Positions 27,148 through 36,999 of a stretch of DNA of 64,000 bases are shown piece by piece (position 1 is the first letter of the stretch; the number at the start of each line of letters is the position of its first letter). The position numbers and the translations under genes were made by a program. Source of the stretch: Primorskyibacter sedentarius (GTDB lineage: Bacteria; Pseudomonadota; Alphaproteobacteria; Rhodobacterales; Rhodobacteraceae); the NCBI RefSeq assembly GCF_004342065.1, contig NZ_SLZU01000004.1:62001-126000 (forward strand), read 5' to 3'. The notes below the pieces were generated by a model. The model worked only from the letters and a program-made list of their open reading frames with translations, was not told the origin of the DNA and searched no databases.

Positions 27148-29406
27148 TCACCGCCGGCGAGAGCTTTTGCGTCTGACGCTTGCCGCCTTTTTCTTGGCCT
27201 TGGTGGCCTTTCTGCGAGGCGCGGTGCCGCGTCTGCCCTGTCGGCCACGGCCCGTTGGCAATGCATTGCCGTCCAGTGTCAGCAATTCCAGCCCGATGCC
27301 GCCTGTAACCGGCACGGCCTCTGTCAGGCGGACCGTCACCCGCTGGCCAAGCCCGATGACGACGCCGGTATCGGCGCCCATCAGCGTGGCGGTTTCGGCG
27401 TCAAAATGGAAGTATTCAGAGCCGAGGTTGCGCATCGGGATCAACCCGTCCGCGCCGGTCTCGTCCAGCTTCACGAACGCACCAAAGCGCGCAATGCCAG
27501 AAATCCGCCCGCCCATCTCGGTCCCGACACGCTCTGACAGGTAAGACGCCAGATAGCGGTCGGTCGTATCGCGCTCGGCCATCATCGAACGGCGTTCAGT
27601 GTCCGAGATGTGTTGTGCGGTCTGCTCCAGCGCTTCGATCCCTTCGGGCGACAATCCGTCATCGCCCCAGCCATGTGCGGTGATCAGCGCGCGGTGCACG
27701 ATCAGGTCCGAATAGCGCCGGATGGGCGAGGTGAAATGCGCGTAGGATTTGAGCGCCAGCCCGAAATGGCCGAAATTCTCGGGGTTGTAATAGGCCTGCG
27801 TCATGGATCGCAGCGTGGCCATGTTGATCAGCTCTGCCTCGTCCGAGCCTGCCGCGTCATGCAAAAGCCGGTTCAGGTGCGCGGTCTTGAGAACCTGCCC
27901 CTTGGCCAGCGTCAGCCCTGCGGCCTGAGCGGTTTCTCGCAGCGCGTCCAGCTTCTCGGGCGGGGGTTCCTCATGCACCCGGAACAGCAGCGGCGTGCGC
28001 TTGGCAACCAGTGTTTCGGCGGCGGCGACATTGGCCAGCACCATGAATTCCTCGATCAGCCTGTGCGCGTCGAACCGTTCGGAAAAGTTGACCGAGGTGA
28101 CGTTGCCCTTCTCGTCCAGAACGATCTTGCGCTCCGGCAGGTCCAAGTCCAGCGGCTGGCGGGCATTCCGCGCGTCGCGCAGGGCGTAATAGGCATCGTA
28201 AAGCGGGCGGATCACGTCATCCATCAGCGGCGCGACCTTGTCGTTCGGCGTGCCGTCCATGCCTTCCTGCACTTCGCGGTAATTCAGTGCCGCCGGGGAT
28301 CGCATCATCCCGCGCACGAAGCGATGGTCCAGCTTTTGGCCATGCGCGTCGATCCGCATCCGCACCGCCATACAGGCGCGCGGCACGCCTTCATGCAGCG
28401 AGCACAGATCGCCGGATAGCCGGTCCGGCAGCATCGGTACAACACGGTCGGGGAAATAGCTGGAATTGCCGCGGTTGCGGGCCTCGCGGTCCAGGGCAGA
28501 GCCGGGGCGCACATAATGGGCCACATCCGCGATCGCGACCCAGACGATATGGCCGCCCTCGTTTTTCGGGTCGTCATCGGGTTCAGCAAAGCAGGCGTCG
28601 TCGCGGTCGCGCGCATCGACGGGATCGATTGTGATCAGGGGAATGTCGCGCAGGTCTTCGCGGCCAGAAAGACCCGCGGGCTTCATCGCGTCAGCCTCTG
28701 CGATGGCATCGTCGGGGAAGCTGTCAGGGATGCCGTGCTGATGGATGGCGATCAGCGACACGGCCTTGGGGGCGGACGGGTCGCCCAGACGTTCGACAAT
28801 GCGGGCGCGGGGCAGGCCAAGGCGCCCCTTCGGGCCCGCCTGTTCGGCCTCGACCAGCTCGCCATCCCTGGCGCCAAAGGCGGCGTCCTCGGACACGCTC
28901 CATTCCTTGTCGGACCCTTTGTCGATGGACACGATCCGACCACCTTCGGCACCTTTGCGGTAAATGCCGACAACGCGTTGCGGGTTGGCACCGATCCGGC
29001 GGATCAGCCGGGCCTCGTAATTGTGGTCTTCTTCGTGAACCACCCTCAGCTTGCCAAGGATGCGGTCGCCTTCGCCCAAGGCCGGATCGCTGGCGCGGGT
29101 CACGATCAGGATGATCGGCTCCACCCCTTCGCCATGCCATTCCAGCGGCCGCGCAAAAAGATCACCATCCGCCGTTGGTGCCTTGACCTGCAGCACGCTG
29201 ACCGGGGGCAGCCGGTCGGGATCGCGGTAGGTTTTCTTGCGCTTTTCCAGATGCCCTTCCGCCTCCAGCTCTTTGAGCATGCGCTTGAGATCAATGCGCG
29301 CAGCGCCTTTGATGCCAAAGGCCTTGGCGATGTCGCGCTTGGCGCTGAGGGTCGGGTTTGCGGCAATCCATTCGAGGATCTCCGCCTTGGTGGGAAGCGT
29401 TTTCAT
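27148..29406 (-). CDS. rnr: Ribonuclease R
   Basis: The product has 752 residues; the ATG at 29406 has CCGGAGAC upstream. An N-terminal helix-turn-helix (about 1-60) and cold-shock domains are followed by the RNB catalytic domain. This domain has the Asp cluster IDPVDARDRDDA (about 258-270) that binds magnesium. The S1 domain lies at about 630-710 and the tail is very basic (Arg, Lys, Ala), as in RNase R. It degrades structured RNA processively from the 3' end. Confidence 0.96.
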   Translation of the reverse strand: MKTLPTKAEILEWIAANPTLSAKRDIAKAFGIKGAARIDLKRMLKELEAEGHLEKRKKTYRDPDRLPPVSVLQVKAPTADGDLFARPLEWHGEGVEPIILIVTRASDPALGEGDRILGKLRVVHEEDHNYEARLIRRIGANPQRVVGIYRKGAEGGRIVSIDKGSDKEWSVSEDAAFGARDGELVEAEQAGPKGRLGLPRARIVERLGDPSAPKAVSLIAIHQHGIPDSFPDDAIAEADAMKPAGLSGREDLRDIPLITIDPVDARDRDDACFAEPDDDPKNEGGHIVWVAIADVAHYVRPGSALDREARNRGNSSYFPDRVVPMLPDRLSGDLCSLHEGVPRACMAVRMRIDAHGQKLDHRFVRGMMRSPAALNYREVQEGMDGTPNDKVAPLMDDVIRPLYDAYYALRDARNARQPLDLDLPERKIVLDEKGNVTSVNFSERFDAHRLIEEFMVLANVAAAETLVAKRTPLLFRVHEEPPPEKLDALRETAQAAGLTLAKGQVLKTAHLNRLLHDAAGSDEAELINMATLRSMTQAYYNPENFGHFGLALKSYAHFTSPIRRYSDLIVHRALITAHGWGDDGLSPEGIEALEQTAQHISDTERRSMMAERDTTDRYLASYLSERVGTEMGGRISGIARFGAFVKLDETGADGLIPMRNLGSEYFHFDAETATLMGADTGVVIGLGQRVTVRLTEAVPVTGGIGLELLTLDGNALPTGRGRQGRRGTAPRRKATKAKKKAASVRRKSSRRR

Positions 29407-29498
29407 GTCTCCGGCGTATCACGCCGCCGGAGCGGCGTCATTGCGAAAAACGCGCCGCGATTGTGACATCCGCATGACGGACCAACCGGTTTTCAGGA

Positions 29499-30644
29499 TC
29501 AGGCGAAATAGTCGTGCAGAATCCTTGAATAGATCCGCTTGAGCTGGTGGATCTGGTCCACCTCCACACGCTCGTCCACCTGGTGCATGGTGCGACCGAC
29601 AAGGCCAAACTCGACAACCGGACAGTGGTTTTTCACGAAACGCGCATCTGAGGTACCACCGGTGGTCGAGGCCTCAGGCACCACGCCGGTCTCTGCCTCT
29701 ACCGCGCGTGCGATGAGATCAGACAGAGGCCCGGGCGGGGTCAGGAAACTTTCGCCGGATATCCTGATCTTCAGATCGGTGGTGGTGCCAAATGCGGCAT
29801 CCACCTTTGCCGCCTCGTCTTGCAGCCAGCCGGAGAGGCTGGCGCCGGAATGCGCGTCGTTGAAGCGGATGTTGAGCGTGGCGCGCGCCTCTGCCGGGAT
29901 CACATTGGTAGCCGGGTTGCCGGTGTCGATGGTCACGACGGCAAGGGTGGAGGCGTCGAAATGGTCGGTGCCGCCGTCCAGCTCGTGGCTGGCAAGGCGG
30001 TCCATCAGCCGGACAAGCGCATGCAGCGGATTGACCGCGCGGTGCGGGTAGGCGGCATGGCCCTGCACGCCCTGCACGGTGAAATGCGCGTTGAGCGAGC
30101 CGCGACGGCCGATCTTCATCATCTGGCCCATATTGTCGGGGCAGGTGGGTTCGCCCACGAGGCAAACTGACATGGCCTCCTGCTCTGCCTCCATCCAATC
30201 GAGTAGCGCCACGGTGCCGTCGGTTGCGTCGCCCTCCTCGTCGCCCGTGATGGTCAGGATAAGGGCACCATCGGGGGGCGTTTCGGTGACAAAATCTACA
30301 GCGGCGGCGGCGAAAGCGGCCACACCGGATTTCATGTCGGTGGCGCCGCGACCGTAGAGGAAGCCGTCCTTCACCTCGGCCCCGAAGGGCGGCATTGTCC
30401 AGGCCGCGGGGTCGCCCAGGGGCACGACATCGGTGTGACCGTTGAACCCGAAGGTGCGGGCGTGTCCCTTGTCGCCCCAGCGGGCGAAAAGGTTGGACAC
30501 GCCGCCGCGATCCACGCGGGTACATGCAAAGCCTGCGCCTTCCAGCAGGTCTTGCAACAGAACCAGCGCGCCGCCTTCTTCAGGGGTGACAGAGGCGCAG
30601 CACACCAGCGCGGCGGTCAGGGCTTCGGGATCGGTCTGGGGCAT
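29499..30644 (-). CDS. dapE: Succinyl-diaminopimelate desuccinylase
   Basis: The product has 381 residues. The ATG at 30644 has CCGGAG six bases upstream and beats an in-frame start at 30728. M20 metallopeptidase ligands are visible: His in [14 protein letters not shown], Asp in [10 protein letters not shown], the catalytic and metal Glu pair in TGDEEGDA, and a late His in [10 protein letters not shown]. It removes succinate from N-succinyl-LL-diaminopimelate on the way to meso-DAP and lysine. DapD of the same route is encoded about 1 kb upstream on the same strand. Confidence 0.95.
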   Translation of the reverse strand: MPQTDPEALTAALVCCASVTPEEGGALVLLQDLLEGAGFACTRVDRGGVSNLFARWGDKGHARTFGFNGHTDVVPLGDPAAWTMPPFGAEVKDGFLYGRGATDMKSGVAAFAAAAVDFVTETPPDGALILTITGDEEGDATDGTVALLDWMEAEQEAMSVCLVGEPTCPDNMGQMMKIGRRGSLNAHFTVQGVQGHAAYPHRAVNPLHALVRLMDRLASHELDGGTDHFDASTLAVVTIDTGNPATNVIPAEARATLNIRFNDAHSGASLSGWLQDEAAKVDAAFGTTTDLKIRISGESFLTPPGPLSDLIARAVEAETGVVPEASTTGGTSDARFVKNHCPVVEFGLVGRTMHQVDERVEVDQIHQLKRIYSRILHDYFA

Positions 30645-30876
30645 GGAGTCTCCGGCAGGCAGGCGGCGGTTTGGCAAAGCGCGGTGGAGCCTGTGAGATG
30701 CGCCCGGCGCTTGGCGTTTGGTAACCAATCGCTTTCGTCAGGGCAAGCGAAGCGCCGAAAAGCGCAGGCGTATGGGTTTGCGTGAGGGCGGCGTGACCAA
30801 AAGGGGCGCTTCCGCGCGCTTTTTATTCAGCAAGTGGCGAGGTGACGCGTCGTTTCAGGCGATACGGGGGTGGAGA
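30645..30876. other. Intergenic region between dapE and the 112-residue gene
   Basis: This 232-base gap carries no credible gene. A short GCGC-rich segment next to CTTTTTATT near 30808-30828 could be a weak terminator on the plus strand, but no plus-strand gene precedes it. Confidence 0.4.
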
Positions 30877-31215
30877 TCACGCCTTGTCCTTGTCGAAGAA
30901 CGGGGTGACCTGGGCCACGATGACCGAGTTTTCTACCAGCGCGCGCGCCATGAGGGCCTGTTCGTCTTTGTCCATCTCGTGGCCCTGGGCCACACGCTCT
31001 TCGGCTGTACCGTAGCCGGTGACGTCCAGCGGGGCCATGTCGGCCTGTTTGAGGATGGCCACGGTTTCGCGCACGGCCTCGGCCTCGTCTATTCCAGAGG
31101 CAAAGCACAGCAGACCGGCACCGGTGGCACCTTTTGGCAGCCCGTCGCCGGTCTTGCGGCCAACTTCGACCAGCAAGGTATAGACCTGTTGCGGTTTTTT
31201 CTTCTTTTCGGTCAT
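30877..31215 (-). CDS. Conserved-looking hypothetical protein
   Basis: This is a 112-residue soluble protein with a basic N-terminus (MTEKKKKPQQVYTLLVEVGRK) and a mixed alpha-beta pattern. I recognise no domain. It has good codon use and lies within the minus-strand run dapD, GlsB-like gene, this gene, dapE. The composition and position suggest a real gene; the function is unknown. Confidence 0.65.
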   Translation of the reverse strand: MTEKKKKPQQVYTLLVEVGRKTGDGLPKGATGAGLLCFASGIDEAEAVRETVAILKQADMAPLDVTGYGTAEERVAQGHEMDKDEQALMARALVENSVIVAQVTPFFDKDKA

Positions 31216-31242
31216 CTGGCCGGTATTCCCATATCCGCAAAA

Positions 31243-31273
31243 TGCAAAGCCCCGCGCGGGGAGGCGCGGGGCT
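31243..31273 (-). terminator. Terminator of the GlsB-like gene (minus strand)
   Basis: AGCCCCGCGC (31248-31257) and GCGCGGGGCT (31264-31273) form a perfect 10-base stem with a six-base loop. Read on the minus strand it is followed by TTTGCATTTTGC. It lies about 30 bases beyond the GlsB-like stop and just upstream of the next minus-strand gene. Confidence 0.8.
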
Positions 31274-31305
31274 GTCCTAGACGTTTGGGGCGCGTTTGGG
31301 AAGCG

Positions 31306-31554
31306 TCAGCTTTTGACGGCGCGATATCCCCAGATCAGGATACAGGCGCCTATGATGCCGACAATCAGCTGGGGTATCCACGCGCCTGCTGCGAAGATGC
31401 CGAAGATCCCAAGGATTGCGTTGGCGATTATCGCGCCCACGATCCCCAGGATGATGTTCAGAATGATGCCCGTATCCGCCTTCATGATCATGCTGGCGAT
31501 CCAACCGGCAAGGCCGCCCACGACGATGGCGGCAATCCAACCTATTCCTTGCAT
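31306..31554 (-). CDS. GlsB/YeaQ/YmgE-type small membrane protein
   Basis: The product has 82 residues. The ATG at 31554 follows GGGAAGGAA. Three membrane segments rich in Gly, Ile and Ala are evident, starting IGWIAAIVVGGLAGWIAS, the pattern of the transglycosylase-associated (GlsB/YeaQ/YmgE) stress family. It sits in the inner membrane; the molecular role is unclear even for the family. Own terminator downstream. Confidence 0.9.
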   Translation of the reverse strand: MQGIGWIAAIVVGGLAGWIASMIMKADTGIILNIILGIVGAIIANAILGIFGIFAAGAWIPQLIVGIIGACILIWGYRAVKS

Positions 31555-31633
31555 GTCGTTCCTTCCCGCTGTTGCAAAGCTGTTCTGACGGGTCAACGTC
31601 GCAACCGGCGGGAAGGTTCCATGCGTGTGCGGA

Positions 31634-32461
31634 TCAGTCGCGCAGCAACTCGTTGATGCCGGTTTTGGAGCGGGTGCGTTCGTCCACACGCTTCACGATG
31701 ACCGCGCAGTAGAGGTTGATGCCGTTCTTGGAGGGCATGGAGCCTGCGACGACCACGGAATAGGGGGGCACTTCGCCATACATGACTTCGCCGGTTTCGC
31801 GGTCAACGATCTTGGTGGACTGGCCGATGAAGACGCCCATGCCAAGGACGGAGCCTTCGCGGATGATGCAGCCCTCGACCACCTCGGAGCGGGCGCCGAT
31901 GAAGCAGTTGTCCTCGATGATGGTGGGGCCGGCCTGCATGGGTTCCAGCACGCCGCCGATGCCGACGCCGCCCGACAGGTGCACGCCTTTGCCGATCTGC
32001 GCGCAGGAGCCGACGGTGGCCCAAGTATCGACCATCGTGCCTTCGTCGACATAGGCGCCGAGGTTCACGAAGGAGGGCATCAGCACCACGCCGGGCGCGA
32101 TATAGGCCGATTTGCGGACGATACAGTTGGGAACGGCGCGGAAACCTGCGGCTTTCCACTGGTTGTCGCCCCAGCCCTTGAACTTGCTGTCGACCTTGTC
32201 CCACCAGCCAGAGCCTTGCGGGCCGTTATCCTGCATTTCCATATCCTTGATGCGGAAACCGAGCAGAACAGCCTTCTTGGCCCATTGATTGACGTGCCAG
32301 TCGCCATTGTCCTGACGTTCCGCCACGCGCAGCTTGCCGGAATCGAGCGCGTTCAGCGTGTCCTCGATCGCCTCGCGGGTCTCGCCGCCGGTCGAGGGCG
32401 TGATGGTATCGCGCGCCTCCCAGGCGGCTTCGATGGCGGTTTCAAGCTGGGCGTTGGACAT
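31634..32461 (-). CDS. dapD: Tetrahydrodipicolinate N-succinyltransferase
   Basis: The product has 275 residues; the ATG at 32461 has GGGAGA six bases upstream. A helical N-terminal domain is followed by a left-handed beta helix of hexapeptide repeats (about 110-230, for example [20 protein letters not shown]) and a C-terminal cap. It transfers succinate from succinyl-CoA to tetrahydrodipicolinate in lysine and meso-DAP synthesis; product processing ends with DapE encoded nearby. Confidence 0.96.
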   Translation of the reverse strand: MSNAQLETAIEAAWEARDTITPSTGGETREAIEDTLNALDSGKLRVAERQDNGDWHVNQWAKKAVLLGFRIKDMEMQDNGPQGSGWWDKVDSKFKGWGDNQWKAAGFRAVPNCIVRKSAYIAPGVVLMPSFVNLGAYVDEGTMVDTWATVGSCAQIGKGVHLSGGVGIGGVLEPMQAGPTIIEDNCFIGARSEVVEGCIIREGSVLGMGVFIGQSTKIVDRETGEVMYGEVPPYSVVVAGSMPSKNGINLYCAVIVKRVDERTRSKTGINELLRD

Positions 32462-32543
32462 CGGTGTCTCCCTAAAGGCGAAAATCGGTTGTCGCCCTAT
32501 ACCCGTGTCTGGGCAACGCGGCAATCGAAGATGGGGCTGCGCC

Positions 32544-33461
32544 TCATGCCAGCGGGTTCGGGGCGATATTGCCGCCGCAGAGCAGGACTGCCACGCGCTC
32601 CCCAGCGGCTGGGACGTATGCGCCGGACATCAGCGCGGCGAGCGCGGTGGCGCCAGCGGGTTCGACCAGTTGGCGTGCATCATGCCAAAGCGCGCTTTGG
32701 GCTTTGGCGATATCCGCGTCAGTGACGAGCACCGACTGCACCTGTTCCTTGGCGAGGTCAAAGCAAAGCTGGCCGATCCTGCGGGCACCCAATGCGTTGG
32801 CGGCAATGCCCGACACATCGACATCAACCGGAGAGCCTGCATCCAGCGCGGCGTGCAACGTGCAGGCTGTTTCGGGCTCTACCGCCACGATCTTGCGGCG
32901 ACCGTTCAACCAGGCAAGCGCGCCGCCGATCAGCCCGCCACCGCCAACGGCGATCAGAACGGTATCTGTCGTCAGGCCCTGATCCTCCCATTCGCGCATT
33001 ACGGTGCCTTGGCCCGCCAACGTCGCGGGCGCGTCATAGGCGTGGATTTGCATGGCGTCTGTTTCCGCCTCAAACGCCTGCGCTGCTTCAAGGGCGTTGG
33101 AATAGGCGCCCGGAACCACGGTGAGATCGGCGCCGGTGCGTCGGATCAGGGCGATCTTCGCCGGTCCTGCGATTTCGGGCACGAAGATCTGTGCCGGATG
33201 GCCAAGACTGGATGCCGCGAACCCGACAGCGGCACCGTGATTGCCGCCAGAGGCCGCGACGACCCCGGCGGCCGGAACATTCGTGGACAGCAGCGTGTTG
33301 AATGCGCCCCGCGCCTTGAAGCTGCCCGTGTGCTGGACCTGCTCAAGCTTCAACTCGACAGGGTAGGGCAGGCCAAACCCTTGTGCGGTCATGACCGGCG
33401 TCCTGCGAAGATGCCCCTGCGAGCGTGTCGCCGCGGCCTCGATTTCCGATTTCCAATTCAC
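32544..33461 (-). CDS. PLP-dependent threonine/serine dehydratase-like enzyme
   Basis: The product has 305 residues from a GTG at 33461 with AGGAC upstream; the frame continues to 33746 only as antisense of the LOG gene. The PLP lysine is Lys49 in [12 protein letters not shown]. The phosphate-binding loop VGGGGLIGG and the substrate loop AASGGNHGA are intact. The fold-type II catalytic domain has no ACT regulatory domain, so it may be a catabolic threonine dehydratase or a serine or hydroxyaspartate dehydratase. It is divergent from the LOG-family gene, 75 bases away. Confidence 0.85.
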   Translation of the reverse strand: MNWKSEIEAAATRSQGHLRRTPVMTAQGFGLPYPVELKLEQVQHTGSFKARGAFNTLLSTNVPAAGVVAASGGNHGAAVGFAASSLGHPAQIFVPEIAGPAKIALIRRTGADLTVVPGAYSNALEAAQAFEAETDAMQIHAYDAPATLAGQGTVMREWEDQGLTTDTVLIAVGGGGLIGGALAWLNGRRKIVAVEPETACTLHAALDAGSPVDVDVSGIAANALGARRIGQLCFDLAKEQVQSVLVTDADIAKAQSALWHDARQLVEPAGATALAALMSGAYVPAAGERVAVLLCGGNIAPNPLA

Positions 33462-33536
33462 CCGAACAGTCCTGTTTGCTGGCGTCGCTGCCGCGAAGGC
33501 TATAGGCAGGGTTCCAAGCGAACAAGGACACAGCCC

Positions 33537-34379
33537 ATGCACGAAGAACGCAACAGCATTTTCCGCGACGCGGGCCTTGACCGGCGTACGGCCACCGAGG
33601 TTCCCGACACTCCGCAGACGCGGGCCCCATCCTATCGGCTGGCTTTTGCCGACGATGAATTCATGTGCCGGGACGAGCTTCGCCCGGTGCGGTTGCAGCT
33701 GGAGCTGCTCAAACCCGAGATGATGCTGGACGAGCATGGGGTGCAATCAACCATCGTCCTGTTCGGAGGGGCGCGCATTCCTGCGCCCGCGAACAAGGCG
33801 AATGCGCGGACCAAGACGCTTGCGGACCTGTCGCATTTCTATGACGAAGCGCGGAACTTCGCCCGGCTTATGACAGAACATAGCAAGGCGTCGGACGGGC
33901 GGGAAAACGTGATCGTCACGGGCGGCGGTCCCGGCGTGATGGAGGCGGGAAATCGCGGTGCGCATGATGCGGGCGGGCGGTCCATCGGGTTGAATATCGT
34001 GCTGCCCCACGAACAGGCGCCCAACGAATATGTCACGCCGGATCTGTGCTTCAACTTCCACTACTTTGCCATTCGCAAGATGCATTTCCTGATGCGCGCA
34101 CGGGCGATCTGCATCTTCCCCGGCGGCTTCGGGACGCTGGATGAGATGTTCGAGTCCCTGACGCTTATCCAGACGGGCCGGATGCGGCGCGTTCCCTTCC
34201 TGCTGTTCGGGCGCGAATTCTGGGAACGGATCATCAACTGGGACGCGCTGGCGGATGCCGGAACCATCGCCGATCAGGATCTTGATCTGTTCCGCTATGT
34301 CGAAACCGCGCAAGAGGCTTTCGAGCTGATTGAGAACTGGGAATCCGCCCCTGCGAGAGACGACATTCCCGGGCGATAA
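33537..34379 (+). CDS. LOG-family protein (TIGR00730), cytokinin-riboside-monophosphate hydrolase type
   Basis: The product has 280 residues; the ATG at 33537 has AAGGA nine bases upstream. The LOG motifs are VTGGGPGVMEAGNRGA and PGGFGTLDEMFE. About 75 extra N-terminal residues mark the long bacterial subtype. Family members release the base from nucleoside 5'-monophosphates; many bacterial LOG proteins are general AMP or pyrimidine nucleotide hydrolases, so cytokinin production should not be assumed. It is the last gene before the polysaccharide region. Confidence 0.88.
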   Translation: MHEERNSIFRDAGLDRRTATEVPDTPQTRAPSYRLAFADDEFMCRDELRPVRLQLELLKPEMMLDEHGVQSTIVLFGGARIPAPANKANARTKTLADLSHFYDEARNFARLMTEHSKASDGRENVIVTGGGPGVMEAGNRGAHDAGGRSIGLNIVLPHEQAPNEYVTPDLCFNFHYFAIRKMHFLMRARAICIFPGGFGTLDEMFESLTLIQTGRMRRVPFLLFGREFWERIINWDALADAGTIADQDLDLFRYVETAQEAFELIENWESAPARDDIPGR

Positions 34380-34543
34380 AAAATACAATTCAGGGTTGTG
34401 GGAATTGCAGTTAACTGCTTGCAATAAAGCGAAAAAGACGCCCTTGGGGTAAAGTTAACCCCTCTTTGGCAAAACTGCCGTGACTCTCAGGAATCGAATT
34501 GTTATCACCCGAGCAAATTTTCAGTCAGTAAGGAAAGTTCTTT
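34380..34543. promoter_or_regulatory. AT-richer intergenic region upstream of rfbC
   Basis: The 164 bases between the LOG gene and rfbC are clearly richer in A and T than their surroundings and must hold the promoter of the rfb operon. A dyad GGGGT-7-ACCCC is present near 34446-34462. I do not assign exact promoter elements. Confidence 0.45.
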
Positions 34544-35107
34544 TTGGACATAGAGCAGACAAAGCTTGAGGGCGTCCTGGTCATCACCCCGAAACGGTTC
34601 AGTGACGCTCGCGGCAGCTTTTCCGAAGTCTGGAATCGTCAGACGATGAGAGAGGCGGGATTGGATTTCGACTTTGTGCAGGACAACCAGTCCATCAGCA
34701 CGAAGGTGGGAACCATACGGGGTTTGCACTATCAGGCCCCTCCCCATGCCCAGGACAAACTGGTGCGGGCCGGGCGCGGCCGGGTTCTGGATGTCGTCGT
34801 GGATGTTCGCCGTGGCTCGCCTGGCTACATGAATTGGATTGGCGTGGAACTGTCCGAAGAAAACGGGCGCCAGCTTTTTGTGCCCAAGGGCTTTCTGCAC
34901 GGGTTCATCACGCGAGAGCCGGACTCGATGCTGCTTTACAAGACGACTGATGTCTACGCGCCGGAATGTGACGGGAGCGTGCATTTTGCCGACCCGGAGA
35001 TTGGTATTGATTGGGGCATTGATCCTGCCGCGGCTGTCGTTTCCGACAAGGATGCGAAAGCGCCGACGCTGAAGGAATGGACATCCCCGTTTGAGTATGA
35101 GGGCTGA
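34544..35107 (+). CDS. rfbC: dTDP-4-dehydrorhamnose 3,5-epimerase
   Basis: The product has 187 residues and starts at TTG 34544, preceded by AAGGAAAG; no ATG gives a better start. The RmlC cupin motifs are present: DARGSFSEVWN, TIRGLHYQAPPHAQ with the catalytic His, and FVPKGFLHGF. It epimerises C3 and C5 of dTDP-4-keto-6-deoxyglucose on the way to dTDP-L-rhamnose. First gene of rfbCBDA, three bases before rfbB. Confidence 0.95.
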   Translation: MDIEQTKLEGVLVITPKRFSDARGSFSEVWNRQTMREAGLDFDFVQDNQSISTKVGTIRGLHYQAPPHAQDKLVRAGRGRVLDVVVDVRRGSPGYMNWIGVELSEENGRQLFVPKGFLHGFITREPDSMLLYKTTDVYAPECDGSVHFADPEIGIDWGIDPAAAVVSDKDAKAPTLKEWTSPFEYEG

Positions 35108-35110
35108 ATA

Positions 35111-36151
35111 ATGAAGATTCTTGTCACCGGCGGTGCCGGTTTCATCGGTTCTGCAGTGGTGCGACAGGCCATTCGCGACGGCCACGCGGTCGTCAATCTT
35201 GACGCGCTGACCTATGCGGCCTGTCTGGATAACGTGGCCTCTGTCGCCGACCACGACTATTACGCCTTCGAGAAAGCGGATATCTGCGACGCCTCGGCGC
35301 TGAAATGGATCTTCAAGGTTCATCAGCCCGACGCTGTCATGCATCTGGCCGCCGAGAGCCATGTCGACCGCTCGATCGACGGGCCGGGTGATTTCATCCG
35401 CACCAATGTCGAGGGCACCTACACGTTGCTCGAAGCGGCGCGGGAATACTGGTTGAACATGGGCAAGCCGATGAATTTCCGCTTCCACCATATCTCGACC
35501 GACGAAGTTTACGGCACGCTTGGCGAAACGGGAATGTTCACCGAGGACACGCCCTACGCGCCGAACTCGCCCTATTCCGCATCCAAAGCCTCCAGCGATC
35601 ACTTGGTGCGCGCCTGGGGAGAGACCTACGGGCTGCCGTTCGTTCTTACCAATTGCTCCAACAATTACGGGCCTTACCACTTCCCCGAAAAGCTGATCCC
35701 GGTCGTGATCCTCAAGGCGCTCGCCGGAGAGCCGATCCCGGTTTACGGCGCGGGCGAGAACATTCGCGACTGGCTGTATGTCGAGGATCACGCCGACGCG
35801 CTGCTGACTGTGCTGCAGCACGGCGTGAATGGGCGGACGTATAATATCGGTGGCGAGAACGAGGCCAAGAACATTGATCTCGTGCGGATGATCTGCGCCA
35901 TTCTTGATGAAAAGCGGCCCAAGGATACCGGCTATGCCGAGCAGATCACCTTTGTCACCGACCGCCCGGGCCACGACCTGCGCTATGCGATCGATCCGAC
36001 GCGCATCCGTACCGAGCTGGGCTGGCGCCCGTCGGTGACGCTTGAAGAAGGTCTGCGCAAGACTGTCGACTGGTACCTTGAAAACGAGGATTGGTGGCGT
36101 GCGCTGCAACAGCGTCAGGGCGTGGGGGTCCGGCTGGGCACGAAAGGATGA
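35111..36151 (+). CDS. rfbB: dTDP-glucose 4,6-dehydratase
   Basis: This 346-residue extended SDR has NAD-binding [11 protein letters not shown] at residue 7, the active-site [11 protein letters not shown], and [12 protein letters not shown] with the Tyr-x3-Lys pair. It produces dTDP-4-keto-6-deoxyglucose, the branch point for rhamnose and for amino-deoxysugars. The stop overlaps the ATG of rfbD. The same product could feed the DegT aminotransferase encoded at 58921-60024. Confidence 0.96.
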   Translation: MKILVTGGAGFIGSAVVRQAIRDGHAVVNLDALTYAACLDNVASVADHDYYAFEKADICDASALKWIFKVHQPDAVMHLAAESHVDRSIDGPGDFIRTNVEGTYTLLEAAREYWLNMGKPMNFRFHHISTDEVYGTLGETGMFTEDTPYAPNSPYSASKASSDHLVRAWGETYGLPFVLTNCSNNYGPYHFPEKLIPVVILKALAGEPIPVYGAGENIRDWLYVEDHADALLTVLQHGVNGRTYNIGGENEAKNIDLVRMICAILDEKRPKDTGYAEQITFVTDRPGHDLRYAIDPTRIRTELGWRPSVTLEEGLRKTVDWYLENEDWWRALQQRQGVGVRLGTKG

Positions 36152-36999
36152 GCATCCTTGTCTTTGGCAAGACCGGGCAGGTCGCCACAGAGCTGCAGCG
36201 GCAGGCGGATGTCGTGGCCATGGGCCGCGACGTTGCCGACCTGAGCAATCCCAAAGCCTGCGCCGATGTGATCCGTGCGAGCAATGCGACAGCGGTGATC
36301 AACGCCGCGGCCTACACGGCTGTCGACAAGGCCGAGGACGAGAGTGACCTTGCCAATCTGATCAACGGCGATGCACCTGGCGCCATGGCGCAAGCCTGTG
36401 CCGAGAAGGGAATTCCCTTCGTCCAAATCTCTACCGATTACGTTTTTGATGGCGGTGGCACGCACCCGTGGAAGCCCGGCGACGCAGTGGCACCCTTGGG
36501 TGTCTACGGTGCCAGCAAGCTGCGCGGAGAAGAGGCTGTGCGCGCAGCGGGTGGCACGTCTGTCATCCTTCGCACGAGTTGGGTGTTTTCGGCCCATGGC
36601 GCCAATTTCGTCAAGACAATGCTGCGTCTTGGGGCAGAGCGTGACCGGCTGACAATCGTTGCCGATCAGATCGGCGGCCCGACAGCGGCAGCCGATATCG
36701 CAGCGACCTGCCTGACCATCGCAAAGACCTTGCAGAGCGACGCGGGCCTTGCGGGCACCTATCATTTCAGCGGTGCGCCTGATGTCAGCTGGGCCGATTT
36801 CGCACGCGAGATCTTTCGGCAGGCCGGGCTGACCCCGGAAGTTGTCGACATCCCCAGCTCTGACTTCCCGACCAGGGCCATAAGGCCTGCCAATTCGCGG
36901 CTGGACTGTTCCGGCCTGCAAGCGGCGTTCGGAGTCCGGCGGCCTGACTGGCGCAACAGCCTGAACGACGTTCTGACCGACCTGAAAGGACTTTCCTGA
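36148..36999 (+). CDS. rfbD: dTDP-4-dehydrorhamnose reductase
   Basis: The product has 283 residues. The ATG at 36148 overlaps the rfbB stop with an AAAGG site; an in-frame ATG at 36091 lies inside rfbB. RmlD features are [25 protein letters not shown] and [12 protein letters not shown]. It makes the final reduction to dTDP-L-rhamnose. Overlaps rfbA by one base. Confidence 0.95.
   Translation: MSILVFGKTGQVATELQRQADVVAMGRDVADLSNPKACADVIRASNATAVINAAAYTAVDKAEDESDLANLINGDAPGAMAQACAEKGIPFVQISTDYVFDGGGTHPWKPGDAVAPLGVYGASKLRGEEAVRAAGGTSVILRTSWVFSAHGANFVKTMLRLGAERDRLTIVADQIGGPTAAADIAATCLTIAKTLQSDAGLAGTYHFSGAPDVSWADFAREIFRQAGLTPEVVDIPSSDFPTRAIRPANSRLDCSGLQAAFGVRRPDWRNSLNDVLTDLKGLS

Noticed and set aside
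30800-30830. Rho-independent terminator on the plus strand
   Set aside because: The stem is short and no plus-strand gene ends before it.
30718-31656. 312-codon plus-strand frame
   Set aside because: Antisense to the 112-residue gene and the GlsB-like gene; composition is typical of a shadow frame.
32334-33536. 401-codon N-terminal extension of the LOG protein
   Set aside because: It runs antisense to the dehydratase and dapD genes; the ATG at 33537 has a proper ribosome site.
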